The notes beneath the pieces were generated by a model. That model ran no database searches. It saw only the letters and a program-made list of their open reading frames with translations, and had not been told where the DNA came from. Of a stretch of 64,000 bases of DNA, positions 49,748-58,469 are shown one piece after another (position 1 is the first letter of the stretch; the number at the start of each line of letters is the position of its first letter). A program made the position numbers and the translations under genes. The stretch is from Maricaulis sp965242785 (GTDB lineage: Bacteria; Pseudomonadota; Alphaproteobacteria; Caulobacterales; Maricaulaceae), in NCBI GenBank assembly GCA_965242785.1, contig CBDETA010000002.1:62001-126000 (forward strand). Direction: 5' to 3'.

Positions 49748-50950
49748 ATGTCAGATCCTCACCCCAATGTCCGCCGATTTGCCCGTGTCCGATTTCGTAT
49801 CGACACGCGACTGTTCGGGATCAAGACCGAGGATCGCTTCTCTCACGTCTACATCATTGGCAAGACCGGAACGGGCAAGACGACCTTGCTGGAGACGTTG
49901 ATTGCCGGCGATGTGATGGATGAGGCCGGCTGCGCAGTGCTTGATCCACATGGGGACCTGGCCGAACGCTGCCTAGCTCACGCGAAAGCTCTGGGCCGGG
50001 AGGACATCGTCTATCTCGACCCGGCCGATCCAGACTGCGCCTTGGCCTACAATCCCTTTGCGCGGGTTCCCAGTGTGTTGCGGCCATTGGTGGCAGCCAG
50101 CCTCCTGGATGTGTTTCGCATGATGTGGGCGGATGCTTGGGGATCGCGTATGGAGCATGTCTTGCGTAATGCGATCATGGCCCTGCTTGACCAGCCATCC
50201 GCCCATTTGCCGGACTTGCTCAAATTGCTCACGAGCGCGGACTACCGCCGATCCATCCTGCCGCATATTGAAAACCCGACCATCAAACGCTTCTGGCAGG
50301 TTGAGTTTCCCAAATACTCCTATCGCTATCAGGCTGACGCCATCGCGCCGGTGCAATCCAAAGTCGGGGCGTTATTGGCGGACCCACGGCTTTTGCGTTT
50401 CTTCACCGATGATGAGGGGCAAATCCGGCTTCGCAAGATCATGGATGAGGGACATGTCTTGATCGTCAATCTCGCAAAGGGGCGTTTGGGGGCGGACAGC
50501 ACGCGCCTGGTTGGCGGTGTCCTGACCACCATGCTAGCCGTTGCCGCGTTTTCCCGGGCCAGTATTGCCGAAGCCGACCGACGGGATTTCTTTGTTTATG
50601 TCGATGAGTTTCAGAACTTCACGACCCTGGCGATCGCTCAGATGCTTTCAGAAATGCGCAAATACCGGCTCGGCCTGACGATGGCGCATCAATATCTCCA
50701 TCAGATCGATCCGGATATTCGCCGTGCCGCGCTAGGCAATGCCGGCACGCTCATCGCCTTTCGGGTTAGCGCGGAGGATGCAGGGTATCTGGCCAAGGAG
50801 TATGACCCCAAGTTTGCGCGGCTCGATATGATCAATCTGGCCAATCAGCAGATTTACTTGCGCTTGCTGATCGATGGGAACCCGTCCAAGCCCTTTAGTG
50901 CCTGCACCGTGTTGCCGGATGTGGTGTTGAAATCCATGGCAAAACTATAG
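49748..50950 (+). CDS. TraG/TraD-like coupling ATPase
   Basis: 400 residues. Walker A IIGKTGTGKTTLLETL (about residues 36-50), VLDPHGDLAERC and Walker B FFVYVDEFQNFTTLAI are typical of HerA/VirD4-type ATPases, with the C-terminal TraM-recognition-like sequence RRAALGNAGTLIAFRVSAEDAGYLAKEYD. It lacks obvious N-terminal membrane helices, so it may be cytosolic, unlike classical VirD4. It probably feeds DNA to a mobilization system; no relaxase was recognised in the window. It is followed by a small gene and then a second, larger ATPase, all on the same strand. Confidence 0.85.
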   Translation: MSDPHPNVRRFARVRFRIDTRLFGIKTEDRFSHVYIIGKTGTGKTTLLETLIAGDVMDEAGCAVLDPHGDLAERCLAHAKALGREDIVYLDPADPDCALAYNPFARVPSVLRPLVAASLLDVFRMMWADAWGSRMEHVLRNAIMALLDQPSAHLPDLLKLLTSADYRRSILPHIENPTIKRFWQVEFPKYSYRYQADAIAPVQSKVGALLADPRLLRFFTDDEGQIRLRKIMDEGHVLIVNLAKGRLGADSTRLVGGVLTTMLAVAAFSRASIAEADRRDFFVYVDEFQNFTTLAIAQMLSEMRKYRLGLTMAHQYLHQIDPDIRRAALGNAGTLIAFRVSAEDAGYLAKEYDPKFARLDMINLANQQIYLRLLIDGNPSKPFSACTVLPDVVLKSMAKL

Positions 50951-51031
50951 ATCGCCAGATTTATCTCGACTCTTTTAAGTTGTCTTGCTTTGATCAGTTC
51001 GCGCTTGACGCGAATAACAGGGGAGGCAGAC

Positions 51032-51436
51032 ATGCAACTCAAACTACGCCGGAGCCAGAAATCTGGTCTGACCGGGACACCGATCTTCATTCTCGATGTG
51101 ATGGCTGAGTTAACCAGCGAGGAGGCCGAACTGGTCAAAAAATACAAGCTCAAGGGCCAACTTGTTTATACATCCGAAGCGGCTGACCAAAACCTCGCCA
51201 AGTTGGACGGTGGAAGCTGGGCTGGCCTGGGCGGCGCAATCATGGACCGTGTAACCAAGCGCTCTTTTTCTCTGGGCGATCTGGTGAGTGGCCAGCACTT
51301 GGAATGCAAGGATCTGGGCGAGGTTGTCGCCACGGAAAACCAAGTTCACCAAGCTTGCCAGAATATCCGCGGCTATATCGATGTCGCGCGGCAATATGAC
51401 GGGTCCGAGCAGATCGTCGAGATCGAGCCGGCCTGA
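51032..51436 (+). CDS. Hypothetical protein between two coupling ATPases
   Basis: 134 residues from ATG 51032, supported by GGGGAGG seven bases upstream. The sequence has FILDVMAELTSEEAELVKKYKLKGQLVY, a helical motif, and later LECKDLGEVVATENQVHQACQNIRGYIDVARQYDG. No signal peptide or membrane helix is seen. I have no family name, although similar genes sit beside plasmid coupling proteins. It lies six bases upstream of the large ATPase gene, so the pair is probably one transcript. Confidence 0.7.
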   Translation: MQLKLRRSQKSGLTGTPIFILDVMAELTSEEAELVKKYKLKGQLVYTSEAADQNLAKLDGGSWAGLGGAIMDRVTKRSFSLGDLVSGQHLECKDLGEVVATENQVHQACQNIRGYIDVARQYDGSEQIVEIEPA

Positions 51437-51441
51437 CCGAG

Positions 51442-54330
51442 ATGGCGGGGGATTTTTTCTCCGAAATTGCCAAGGCCTGGCAAGAAGGCTGGAACAGTTC
51501 TGCCAATATGCCCTCGCTCGGCCCCAAGGTCGGGCGGGGCCTTTTTTCCAGCTGGGGATTGAGCGAGCGCGACCGTGAGCTGGCGGAGCTGGTCGACCTG
51601 CATGCTCGGCTGGAGGCGCGACAGGACGCGCTGCTGGAGGGCCCACTTGAGGACCGGTTTGATCTGATCACCGAAATTGTAGGCGGTGCCTGGCGGGCCA
51701 GCGATGCTGGTTACTCAAGAGCGCTCGCAGAGGCACTTTACGACCTGATCGATCATGTCCTCATCGAAGAATGCTACTGGTATCCGCGCTATGACGATCC
51801 AGCGGCCGAGATCGCGGCTTTGCCGATGCGTACGCGGGTGGAACTGCGTAGCTATTTGCTGCGGCGCGAGCGCTTCTTTGACCTCTTCGACAAGCGCCTG
51901 GCGCTTTTAAAGGGATTGCTGCTGCACATGTGTGCCCGCGTTCTGGACGCGGTCGCGGAGCGGTCCGCCATTGATGATGATCATGCCGCCGATGCGGTGG
52001 CGCTTGAAGTGCCGGTCGCGGGCATGATCGAAAATCCGGCCGACGTGATGGATGACTGGGTGCGGGAAGTCTGCAGTGAGAGCGGCAGCGCCTTTGCGAA
52101 CGAGCTCTTTGTCGATTGTCGCACACAGCTGATGGCCAATCTGGCGCGGGCCTCCAACATCAGCCCGCAAGACCCCGCACCGACCCGGCCTTACATCTTG
52201 CCTGCAGACGCCCGCTTCGATAGTCCAACTGAGCTGGCGGACACCTATTTGCGTCATACGCCCTTTCAGGACCTGCTTGAGGCGCCCGTCCCGGTTTTTC
52301 TGCCCGATGAGCTTCGCTGCGAGCATGCGCTCATCGTTGGTGGGTCCGGACATGGCAAGACCCAGCTTCTGCTCAAGCTGATCCATCATGACCTGGTTCG
52401 CGAGGAGGACGGCGCACCGGGCGTTGTCGTGATTGATAGCCAGGGCGATCTCATCCAGACGGTCTCGCGGCTCGCACTCTTTGATCCGGAGCTGGCGGAG
52501 GGACTGGCCGACCGGCTGGTCTTGATTGATCCGAGCGATGTGGAGTTTCCCGTCGCGCTCAATCTGTTTGCCTTCGATCATGACCGGCTTGAGGGCTATA
52601 GCCGGGCCGATAGGGAGCGCGTCCTAAACTCGGTCATTGATCTTTATGAGTATTTCTTCGCGGCGCTTTTGGGCGCCGAACTCACGCAAAAGCAAGGCGT
52701 CGTCTTTCGCTATTTGGCCCGGCTGATGATGGTCATTCCCGACGCGACGGTTCAAACGCTGCGTGCCCTGATGGAGGATGGCAAACCCTTCAAGCCCTAT
52801 ATGCAAAAGCTGGACGGATCAGCCAAGCGCTTCTTCCAGACCGAGTTCTTTGCGCCGAGCTTTTCGGCGACAAAAAAACAGATCCTGAGACGGCTTTGGG
52901 GCGTGCTCGCCAATCCGGTGTTTGAGCGTATGTTCTCACACCCACAAAACAAGCTCGACGTTTTCGAGGCGATGAATGCCGGTAAGATCATTCTGATCAA
53001 TACGGCCAAGGATCTCCTCAAGGCCGATGGGTGTTCTATTTTCGGGCGCTTCTTCATTGCCAAGATCGCCCAGGCCTCCCTTGAGCGGGCGACCTTGGAT
53101 GAAGACGCGCGCCGGCGCGTGCATGTCTATATCGATGAAGCCCACGACTATTTCGATGAGACGCTTGAACAGCTGTTCAATCAGGCCCGAAAATACCGGG
53201 TGGGCCTTCACATCGCGGCTCAACACCTCGACCAGATGCCAACGCGTCTACGCTCGACGGTCATAGCCTCGACCTCCATCAAGTTCGCTGGTGGCGTGTC
53301 GGCCAAGGATGGGCGGGCGATGGCGGATGACATGCGCGTTGACGCCGACATGATCCAGGCCATGCGCAAGCGCCGCGATCGCACCGAATTTGCGGTTTAC
53401 GCCAAGGGCGTGACCGAACAGGCCCTGCGCATGGATGTCCAGCTTGGTCTGGTCAACACACAAGCCTCGCTCGATGACGACGCCTATTGCCGCCTTCTTG
53501 ACCAAAACCGCGAGCTCTATTGCAGCACGTTGGATGAGATTGAGGCGCTGATCGAAGCGGCCGATGCGCCCGAGGGTCAACCCACGCCTGAGCCGACAGA
53601 GCCGACACGCACTACGCGGCATACCGAGAAACAGGCACCTCCGCCCACCAAGCGGGCAGAAGACGCGCCGTCCGCGCCAGATCACACCGCCAGCCCGAAA
53701 AAAGTCGATGCACCAGAAGACGAGGTTAGATCCGATCCGGCGAAGACGGATGCGGCCCTCAAGGAGGATGTGAGAGAGACCCGCAAAGCGGAGATAGATG
53801 CCTACGCGGCTGGCGTGGGTGGGCGCCAACACAAACGGTTGCAGCAATGGGTGCGAGAACTGGCCCAGGCGCGCGGCTTCAAGGCGACGGTCGAGCAAAC
53901 CGTCCTGGACGGCAGCGGGAGCGTCGATGTCGGGCTCGATCACGAAATGCTTTCAATCGCGGTTGAGATATCCGTCTCAAACACTGCAGACGCTGAGCTG
54001 CGCAATGTTGAAAAATGCTTCAAGGCTGGCTTCGATGAGGTCGTCCTGATTGTCCCGGATATTGGCCGCCGTACGCGATATCGCGCCCACATCCAGGAAC
54101 ACTTGGATAGAGCCCACAGCCCGTCCTGTTCAATCATCGGCCCAGACGAGCTGACCGACTTACTCAATGCGCGGGCTGCCAAGCTCACAATCGACGAGAC
54201 CGTCGTGCGAGGTTGGAAAGTGACCACCCGCTACACGCCGGTTTCAGAAGAAGAGGCTAAGTTCCGCCGGGAAACTGTGGCGAAAATTATTGCCGCTGGG
54301 CCAGCCAAGCCAGATCGAGAACCCGGCTGA
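51442..54330 (+). CDS. HerA/VirD4-like ATPase with C-terminal restriction-nuclease-like domain
   Basis: 962 residues. The ATPase part (about 270-660) has Walker A IVGGSGHGKTQLLLKL, IDSQGDLIQTVSRL and Walker B VHVYIDEAHDYFD. A Pro/Glu-rich linker (about 700-770) follows, then a domain starting RQHKRLQQWVRELAQARGFKATVEQ with SGSVDVGLDHEMLSIAVEI and VEKCFKAGFDEVVLIVP, which is like the PD-(D/E)XK-type restriction endonuclease fold. It may process or move DNA during mobilization, or act in element defence. The start is ATG 51463 or GTG/ATG-like codons at 51442; I follow the longest plausible frame. Confidence 0.78.
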   Translation: MAGDFFSEIAKAWQEGWNSSANMPSLGPKVGRGLFSSWGLSERDRELAELVDLHARLEARQDALLEGPLEDRFDLITEIVGGAWRASDAGYSRALAEALYDLIDHVLIEECYWYPRYDDPAAEIAALPMRTRVELRSYLLRRERFFDLFDKRLALLKGLLLHMCARVLDAVAERSAIDDDHAADAVALEVPVAGMIENPADVMDDWVREVCSESGSAFANELFVDCRTQLMANLARASNISPQDPAPTRPYILPADARFDSPTELADTYLRHTPFQDLLEAPVPVFLPDELRCEHALIVGGSGHGKTQLLLKLIHHDLVREEDGAPGVVVIDSQGDLIQTVSRLALFDPELAEGLADRLVLIDPSDVEFPVALNLFAFDHDRLEGYSRADRERVLNSVIDLYEYFFAALLGAELTQKQGVVFRYLARLMMVIPDATVQTLRALMEDGKPFKPYMQKLDGSAKRFFQTEFFAPSFSATKKQILRRLWGVLANPVFERMFSHPQNKLDVFEAMNAGKIILINTAKDLLKADGCSIFGRFFIAKIAQASLERATLDEDARRRVHVYIDEAHDYFDETLEQLFNQARKYRVGLHIAAQHLDQMPTRLRSTVIASTSIKFAGGVSAKDGRAMADDMRVDADMIQAMRKRRDRTEFAVYAKGVTEQALRMDVQLGLVNTQASLDDDAYCRLLDQNRELYCSTLDEIEALIEAADAPEGQPTPEPTEPTRTTRHTEKQAPPPTKRAEDAPSAPDHTASPKKVDAPEDEVRSDPAKTDAALKEDVRETRKAEIDAYAAGVGGRQHKRLQQWVRELAQARGFKATVEQTVLDGSGSVDVGLDHEMLSIAVEISVSNTADAELRNVEKCFKAGFDEVVLIVPDIGRRTRYRAHIQEHLDRAHSPSCSIIGPDELTDLLNARAAKLTIDETVVRGWKVTTRYTPVSEEEAKFRRETVAKIIAAGPAKPDREPG

Positions 54331-54370
54331 AATCTAGGCTGGTCTACTAGGTCGGCAACAGCTCATGAAG

Positions 54371-54622
54371 TTATCGCCAGATATGTTGCTCGTCGTACAA
54401 AGAGCTTGATCGCATTGTGGTGCTGTTCGGCGCCGCATCATCCAGCAGCTGCTCGACTAGGCGGTGCTTTAGCCTGAGCTTCTCGCTCCCAGCGTCCACA
54501 GCCGGCGGGCGTTCGACATGCCATACTAGCGGCATTGCTCCTACGCGTCCTATCATGCTTCCGGTTCGCGGCGCATGCGAATGATCTGCTCCCTTGAACT
54601 TCGGTCCTTGCGTTACACCCAT
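54371..54622 (-). CDS. Doubtful small hypothetical protein
   Basis: 83 codons, beginning MGVTQGPKFKGADHSHAP. The composition is plausible but no ribosome site at the right distance is visible, and it sits alone in the 340-base gap after the large ATPase gene. I would not build on it. Confidence 0.28.
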   Translation of the reverse strand: MGVTQGPKFKGADHSHAPRTGSMIGRVGAMPLVWHVERPPAVDAGSEKLRLKHRLVEQLLDDAAPNSTTMRSSSLYDEQHIWR

Positions 54623-54673
54623 CCTCGTCTGGATGGACTTAACTATCTCATCGCTCGAGCCTACGAGGCTGGG

Positions 54674-55378
54674 TCATCGACTTACTAACGTGCGGCATTG
54701 AAAGCCTTGTTCGTGTAGAAGTTCATGCATTGCCTTTATGGCCCCTTCCGCGTTCTCCGCTGTTAGCTCGTCGATGCCTTCACTTAGGATAAGCGCGCGC
54801 GAGGTGCTTGTTGTCAGGGAAGTCGATTGAGCATCCCGATGATTGATAGCCCAGCACAGAACATGTGTTCCCTGTGCATATACAGCTATGTCCTTCGTCA
54901 ATGGAAACTTGTCTGGTGATCCGCCAATAGGGTCGAATTGATCCTTCTCAGAGTCACAAAGGCGAAGAGAAATGGGGTGTTCCTTCAAACGGTCAACATC
55001 GTAGGCGCCCATTGGCGCCAAGTGCGCTATCGAGACTTGATTGTAAACATCCGCCAGCGGGATGCCGATTCGATCTAGCGCGCCATTGGCAGCTCGCCTC
55101 ATTAACTGCTCTACGCTGGACCGATACTTGGCCGGCTTTAGGCCCATACTGCGATAAGCTCCGCGCCAAGCAGATATGATGGGGTGCTGGGCGAGTGTCG
55201 CGATATCAATACGTGTAAGCGTTCTATTTGCACTGGTTTTCGCATTTGCCAAGGCTGCATCTAGGCCATCGGATCGATTGGAAAGGTCTACCACAAGCCC
55301 ATGGATCACTGCGTTGGGGAAGCGATTCCTTGCTTCGGCAGATACGCCGACTGATACACTACTGTTCACATTAAGCAT
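54674..55378 (-). CDS. B3/B4 tRNA-synthetase-like domain protein
   Basis: 234 residues from ATG 55378 (AAGGGGAACGG ribosome site). The B3/B4 fold of the phenylalanyl-tRNA synthetase beta subunit is suggested by HPIISAWRGAYRSMGLKPAKYRSSVEQLMRRA, then LADVYNQVSIAHLAPMGAYDVDRL and, later, WAINHRDAQSTSLTTSTSRALILSEGIDEL. Free-standing B3/B4 proteins may edit misacylated tRNA or bind amino acids. The start overlaps the last bases of the desaturase fragment upstream, so it lies in the same operon. The role in this context is unknown. Confidence 0.72.
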   Translation of the reverse strand: MLNVNSSVSVGVSAEARNRFPNAVIHGLVVDLSNRSDGLDAALANAKTSANRTLTRIDIATLAQHPIISAWRGAYRSMGLKPAKYRSSVEQLMRRAANGALDRIGIPLADVYNQVSIAHLAPMGAYDVDRLKEHPISLRLCDSEKDQFDPIGGSPDKFPLTKDIAVYAQGTHVLCWAINHRDAQSTSLTTSTSRALILSEGIDELTAENAEGAIKAMHELLHEQGFQCRTLVSR

Positions 55379-55643
55379 TTCCGTTCCCCTTTCCGTCGTT
55401 ACCATACGCCCCGACATCGCAGTATCGTTTCGGTTCACCGAGCACGGTGCCGCGATACTGCATATAGGCTCCAAGCCCCCGCCCAAGCAGAAGTCGGTTT
55501 AGTTTGTCGAGATGATATTGGGGGACGTGAGGGTAGAGGTGATGTTCGACGTGATGTTTATCGCCGAACAGATGGAGAATGCGGTTTAGTGGCCCTTCGT
55601 GATTGAAGGTGCGCAACAGAATTTCCAGCTTACCGGCGGGCAT
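55371..55643 (-). CDS. C-terminal part of a split fatty-acid desaturase
   Basis: 90 residues from ATG 55643, which has its own ribosome site (AAGGAG eight bases upstream). It contains the third histidine box, GDKHHVEHHLYPHVPQYHLDKLNRLLLGR, typical of the C-terminus of desaturases. The N-terminal part is a separate frame (55630-56403), overlapping by 14 bases in another reading frame. Either a frameshift broke one gene or the two parts are separately translated and reassociate. The strong ribosome site argues that it is still expressed. Confidence 0.7.
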   Translation of the reverse strand: MPAGKLEILLRTFNHEGPLNRILHLFGDKHHVEHHLYPHVPQYHLDKLNRLLLGRGLGAYMQYRGTVLGEPKRYCDVGAYGNDGKGNGNA

Positions 55644-56403
55644 TTTTGTCTCCTTCTGTTTTGAAATTTCTATAATCGTGCTCGCCCATCTCAGCGAGAC
55701 ACCGGACGATAGGAAGTGTCGCAGAGAACAACGGGCCGAAAATCAGTACCCATGCCCCAAAGCTATGGGTTGCGCTCCCTGAGAGCATGATGAGCGGACT
55801 GACGTAGAGCGCGACGTGCCATAGCAGCCCTTTCATCAAGGTGGCGATGTTGGAGCCAGTCACGCGATAGAAGGCAATGGCATCCCGCGGGACAGCAGCC
55901 AGGGTCTTCCAGAGAGAGGGAAGCTCTCCTGACAGCACGTCAGGATGTTCGGCGTGCCGTTTCTTGCAGGGGTCTTTGTCACCATTAAAATCGCTATGAT
56001 GCTTCTTCAGGTGAGGTTCGCGAAACTCAGACACTGTCTGGAAAACCGGTAGCGCGGCGACTAAGTCTCCAACGAAATCGTTGAGCTTCGCGCGGCGGTT
56101 CCCGGCAATGTCAAAATGTGATGCGCCATGAACCAAGTTCTCCAGACCACGGTACAACGGCGCCAGGACAATAGCTCCGCCTGCGCCAACGACCGTGGCA
56201 AAGACCGGCCTTTCTGGCAGCAAATCGACGACCACCAACAGCAACGCCATCGCGAAGCTGTGCACAAACAAGCCACTGAGTACGGGCTTCCACCAAAGAA
56301 TATGCCGCCAATCAGGTGGTAGGGTTCCACTCGGGGGGAGCAACTGTTTGAGCTGGTTTGATGCCGGCTTTCGGCTGAGCTGATTATTTCGGTGTTCAGG
56401 CAT
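55630..56403 (-). CDS. N-terminal part of a split fatty-acid desaturase
   Basis: 257 residues. Membrane helices at about 40-85 and 160-225 surround the histidine boxes HGASHFD (first) and HLKKHHSD (second); the third, at the C-terminus, is missing because the frame ends in DKNARR at 55630. A desaturase needs eight or so histidines, so this part alone cannot be active. With the downstream fragment the set would be complete. Desaturases introduce double bonds into acyl chains and act in the membrane. The 3' end couples to the next frame. Confidence 0.75.
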   Translation of the reverse strand: MPEHRNNQLSRKPASNQLKQLLPPSGTLPPDWRHILWWKPVLSGLFVHSFAMALLLVVVDLLPERPVFATVVGAGGAIVLAPLYRGLENLVHGASHFDIAGNRRAKLNDFVGDLVAALPVFQTVSEFREPHLKKHHSDFNGDKDPCKKRHAEHPDVLSGELPSLWKTLAAVPRDAIAFYRVTGSNIATLMKGLLWHVALYVSPLIMLSGSATHSFGAWVLIFGPLFSATLPIVRCLAEMGEHDYRNFKTEGDKNARR

Positions 56404-56760
56404 TTCGATCTCCGTGACGCCTGGCTTGCGTCACGAGGAAGGCGCGGGTACAACCTCGCCGTTCCCGTTCGCTAGCGCGGACGAGCTTGCGTTGAAGGCG
56501 GGCGGTTGTGGAAAGGCGGCCCGCCTTTAGATTTCTGAAAAAAGAAACGGAACACCGCGGCCGGATTCGGCGCATTAAGGCGCAATGCGAAAGCGCCAGT
56601 GAACTCGCATAAGTTGATAGAGAAGCCTCCCTTTATTCTACTTTGATCGCTCATTCGTCAGTACGCGCTGTCTTTCATCGGGAGTGACTAGCTCCGCCGA
56701 CATGTCGTACTGGTTGCACGGTAACCATGTCACATGCTCTATGTCAATTGGCGCAGGGCC

Positions 56761-56796
56761 AAAAAAAAAGCGCCCCGGCAAACAGCCAGGGCGCTT
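56761..56796 (-). terminator. Intrinsic terminator on the minus strand
   Basis: The 12-position stem AAGCGCCCTGGC / GCCGGGGCGCTT (one mismatch) with loop TGTTT is followed by nine T on the minus strand. No coding gene ends just upstream of it on that strand, which suggests that it ends a non-coding transcript or one beginning near 56945. Confidence 0.9.
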
Positions 56797-56945
56797 CAGA
56801 CGAATGGGCTCCCGTAGAATAAAGGAGTCCTATAACCGATGGGTAGTCAGCCCATCGCATCTGTCCAGCGAATCTACGCCGAACGATTCCATGAGGCGGT
56901 CAGAATTCGACCCCTCCTAAACATAATGCTCTCACGACAAAAGAA
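56762..56945 (-). ncRNA. Candidate structured small RNA
   Basis: On the minus strand, before the terminator, there are two further hairpins: GAGGGGTC with GACCGCCTC (near 56892-56915) and a perfect CGATGGG/CCCATCG stem (56837-56857). A TTGACA box (56950-56955) could be the -35 of its promoter, though the -10 is not convincing (CATTAT at 20-base spacing). Together this is a 180-base candidate RNA. It has no similarity to a family that I recognise. The rest of the 56404-57051 gap holds nothing clear. Confidence 0.45.
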
Positions 56946-57051
56946 AGCTGTCAATCGTTCACAGGATGCCTCGGTGGACAAGTCAGTGGCTCAGTGGGTA
57001 ACCGGTTGACCGACTCATTCGATCATTGTAGAGAGTAAAATCTGATTGAAG

Positions 57052-57420
57052 ATGGTTAAAATGTTCGGAAATTGCGCACGCGAAGAGGTGGTTGATTACA
57101 TCGACAATTTGCCGAAAGATTCGTTTCTCTCGGTTAGCGAAATTGCGAGAGGAATCTGTGTGCCCAAGGGCACTGTCAGCGGTTGGCTTAGAGACTCTGC
57201 TGATTTTCCGGTGGCGCGTCGAGGTCCGAGAGCCAGCCGTATGTATTCTAGGGATACCGTGGCTAAGCTCGTACTTGCATACTTTGCCGTAAGGAACGAG
57301 AGCTCGTCCGCTTCCGCTGAGAGGGCTGTGACTAAGCTTGATGAACATGGCGTTGAAGTTGTCTTTACCGCACTAAAGACAAGCGTAGCGGATTTTTTTG
57401 CGCTTTTAGCAGCTGAGTAG
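57052..57420 (+). CDS. Putative helix-turn-helix protein
   Basis: 122 residues from ATG 57052; a TTG six bases earlier is possible. The part SVSEIARGICVPKGTVSGWLRDSADFPVARRGPRASRMYSRDTVAKLVL resembles a helix-turn-helix followed by a wing, as in MerR-like or excisionase-like DNA-binding proteins. The C-terminal half is helical. It lies between the candidate RNA and the small tyrosine recombinase and may regulate one of them. No family is certain. Confidence 0.5.
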   Translation: MVKMFGNCAREEVVDYIDNLPKDSFLSVSEIARGICVPKGTVSGWLRDSADFPVARRGPRASRMYSRDTVAKLVLAYFAVRNESSSASAERAVTKLDEHGVEVVFTALKTSVADFFALLAAE

Positions 57421-57754
57421 TCCTGTGTGATCGATGCAAGCCGCTCGTTGTTAGAGACTGGCATTTTTATGCATTCCGCGTCAGAGCTGACATAAATTGC
57501 GTTAGGCGATTCCCAACCCCAAGGGCGATTTGGGTTCTCAGAGACGGGTCATACGAACCCTCGAATTGCGTCCGGACACGGTCCTGAGTTTGGGCACTGG
57601 GTCATAGCAAAGTAAGTAAAGGTACTGCGCAAAACAGGCGACCCGGGCGCTGTCCAATTTATTCAAAAACGTGCGTCATGAACCTTGAGGTCGGCTGCCA
57701 AACGTACTGCTCATAGTCACACTATGAAAATTGCGCCTAAATGGATAGAATGCT

Positions 57755-58456
57755 TGTGAACACTTTGGGGTAGAGTGTTTCCAGTTGTATTCCCCGCGTC
57801 AAGAAAGAATTTGGGGCTGAGGCCCTCGCTCGGCGCGGATAGCATGTATGATTTTCGATATTCACGGTAAGCGGAAATACCTTACGCCGATCGAGCGTGA
57901 GCGGTTTATTCGTGCCGCCCTTGTGCTGCCGCCAGCGTATCAGACATTTTGCCTGACAATCGCATTTTCGGGATGTCGAATTTCGGAAGCGCTGGAATGC
58001 TCCGGCAGGCAGATCGATTTTGAAATGCAAGCCGTCGTATTTCGGTCCTTGAAAAAGCGCCAAGAGCATCCGGTCTATCGGGCGGTTCCGCTGCCAATCT
58101 GGTTGATTGAAAAGCTTCGGCGTGAGGTTGAAGGCATAGACGCAGACCAGCGATTATGGCCATGGAGCCGAACCTATGGCTGGAGGGTCATCAAGCGCGT
58201 CCTGGCTACCGCAGGTGTCAGTGGCATGCATGCCTGTCCAAAAGGGCTCCGGCACGGGTTTGGTGTCGCTGCGGTGCAAAGTGGTGTGCCGCTAAACTTG
58301 GTGCAGCGCTGGTTGGGTCACGCGAAGCTCGAAACGACAGCGATTTATACGAATGCGATTGGAGACGAAGAGCGCGCGATTGCAGAGCGGCTATGGGGCG
58401 GTACTGAGCCGCGTAAGGCGGCCTGACTGTGAACAGTTTACCCCAAAGTGTTCACA
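57755..58456. mobile_element. Recombinase cassette between perfect 18-bp inverted repeats
   Basis: TGTGAACACTTTGGGGTA at 57755-57772 is repeated exactly inverted at 58439-58456. Each copy is followed, on its inner side, by an imperfect inverted arm (GAGTGTTTCC on the left, AACTGTTCACAG on the right), so each end resembles a tyrosine-recombinase core site with a short spacer. The only gene inside is a tyrosine recombinase. The rest of 57421-57847 upstream shows no gene. Confidence 0.7.
57848..58426 (+). CDS. Short tyrosine recombinase
   Basis: 192 residues, only the catalytic domain. The active-site residues are present: Arg in FSGCRISEAL, a Lys-bearing strand (SLKKRQEHPVYRAVPLP), the GLRHGFG box (His/Arg), GHAKLETT and the Tyr nucleophile in AIYTNAIGD. 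It has no separate N-terminal core-binding domain, as in the small recombinases of invertible segments and cassettes. It sits between inverted 18-bp repeats, so it may flip or move the segment that encodes it. The adjacent lipoprotein gene starts just outside the right repeat. Confidence 0.85.
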   Translation: MIFDIHGKRKYLTPIERERFIRAALVLPPAYQTFCLTIAFSGCRISEALECSGRQIDFEMQAVVFRSLKKRQEHPVYRAVPLPIWLIEKLRREVEGIDADQRLWPWSRTYGWRVIKRVLATAGVSGMHACPKGLRHGFGVAAVQSGVPLNLVQRWLGHAKLETTAIYTNAIGDEERAIAERLWGGTEPRKAA

Positions 58457-58469
58457 GCAGGAGATAGCG

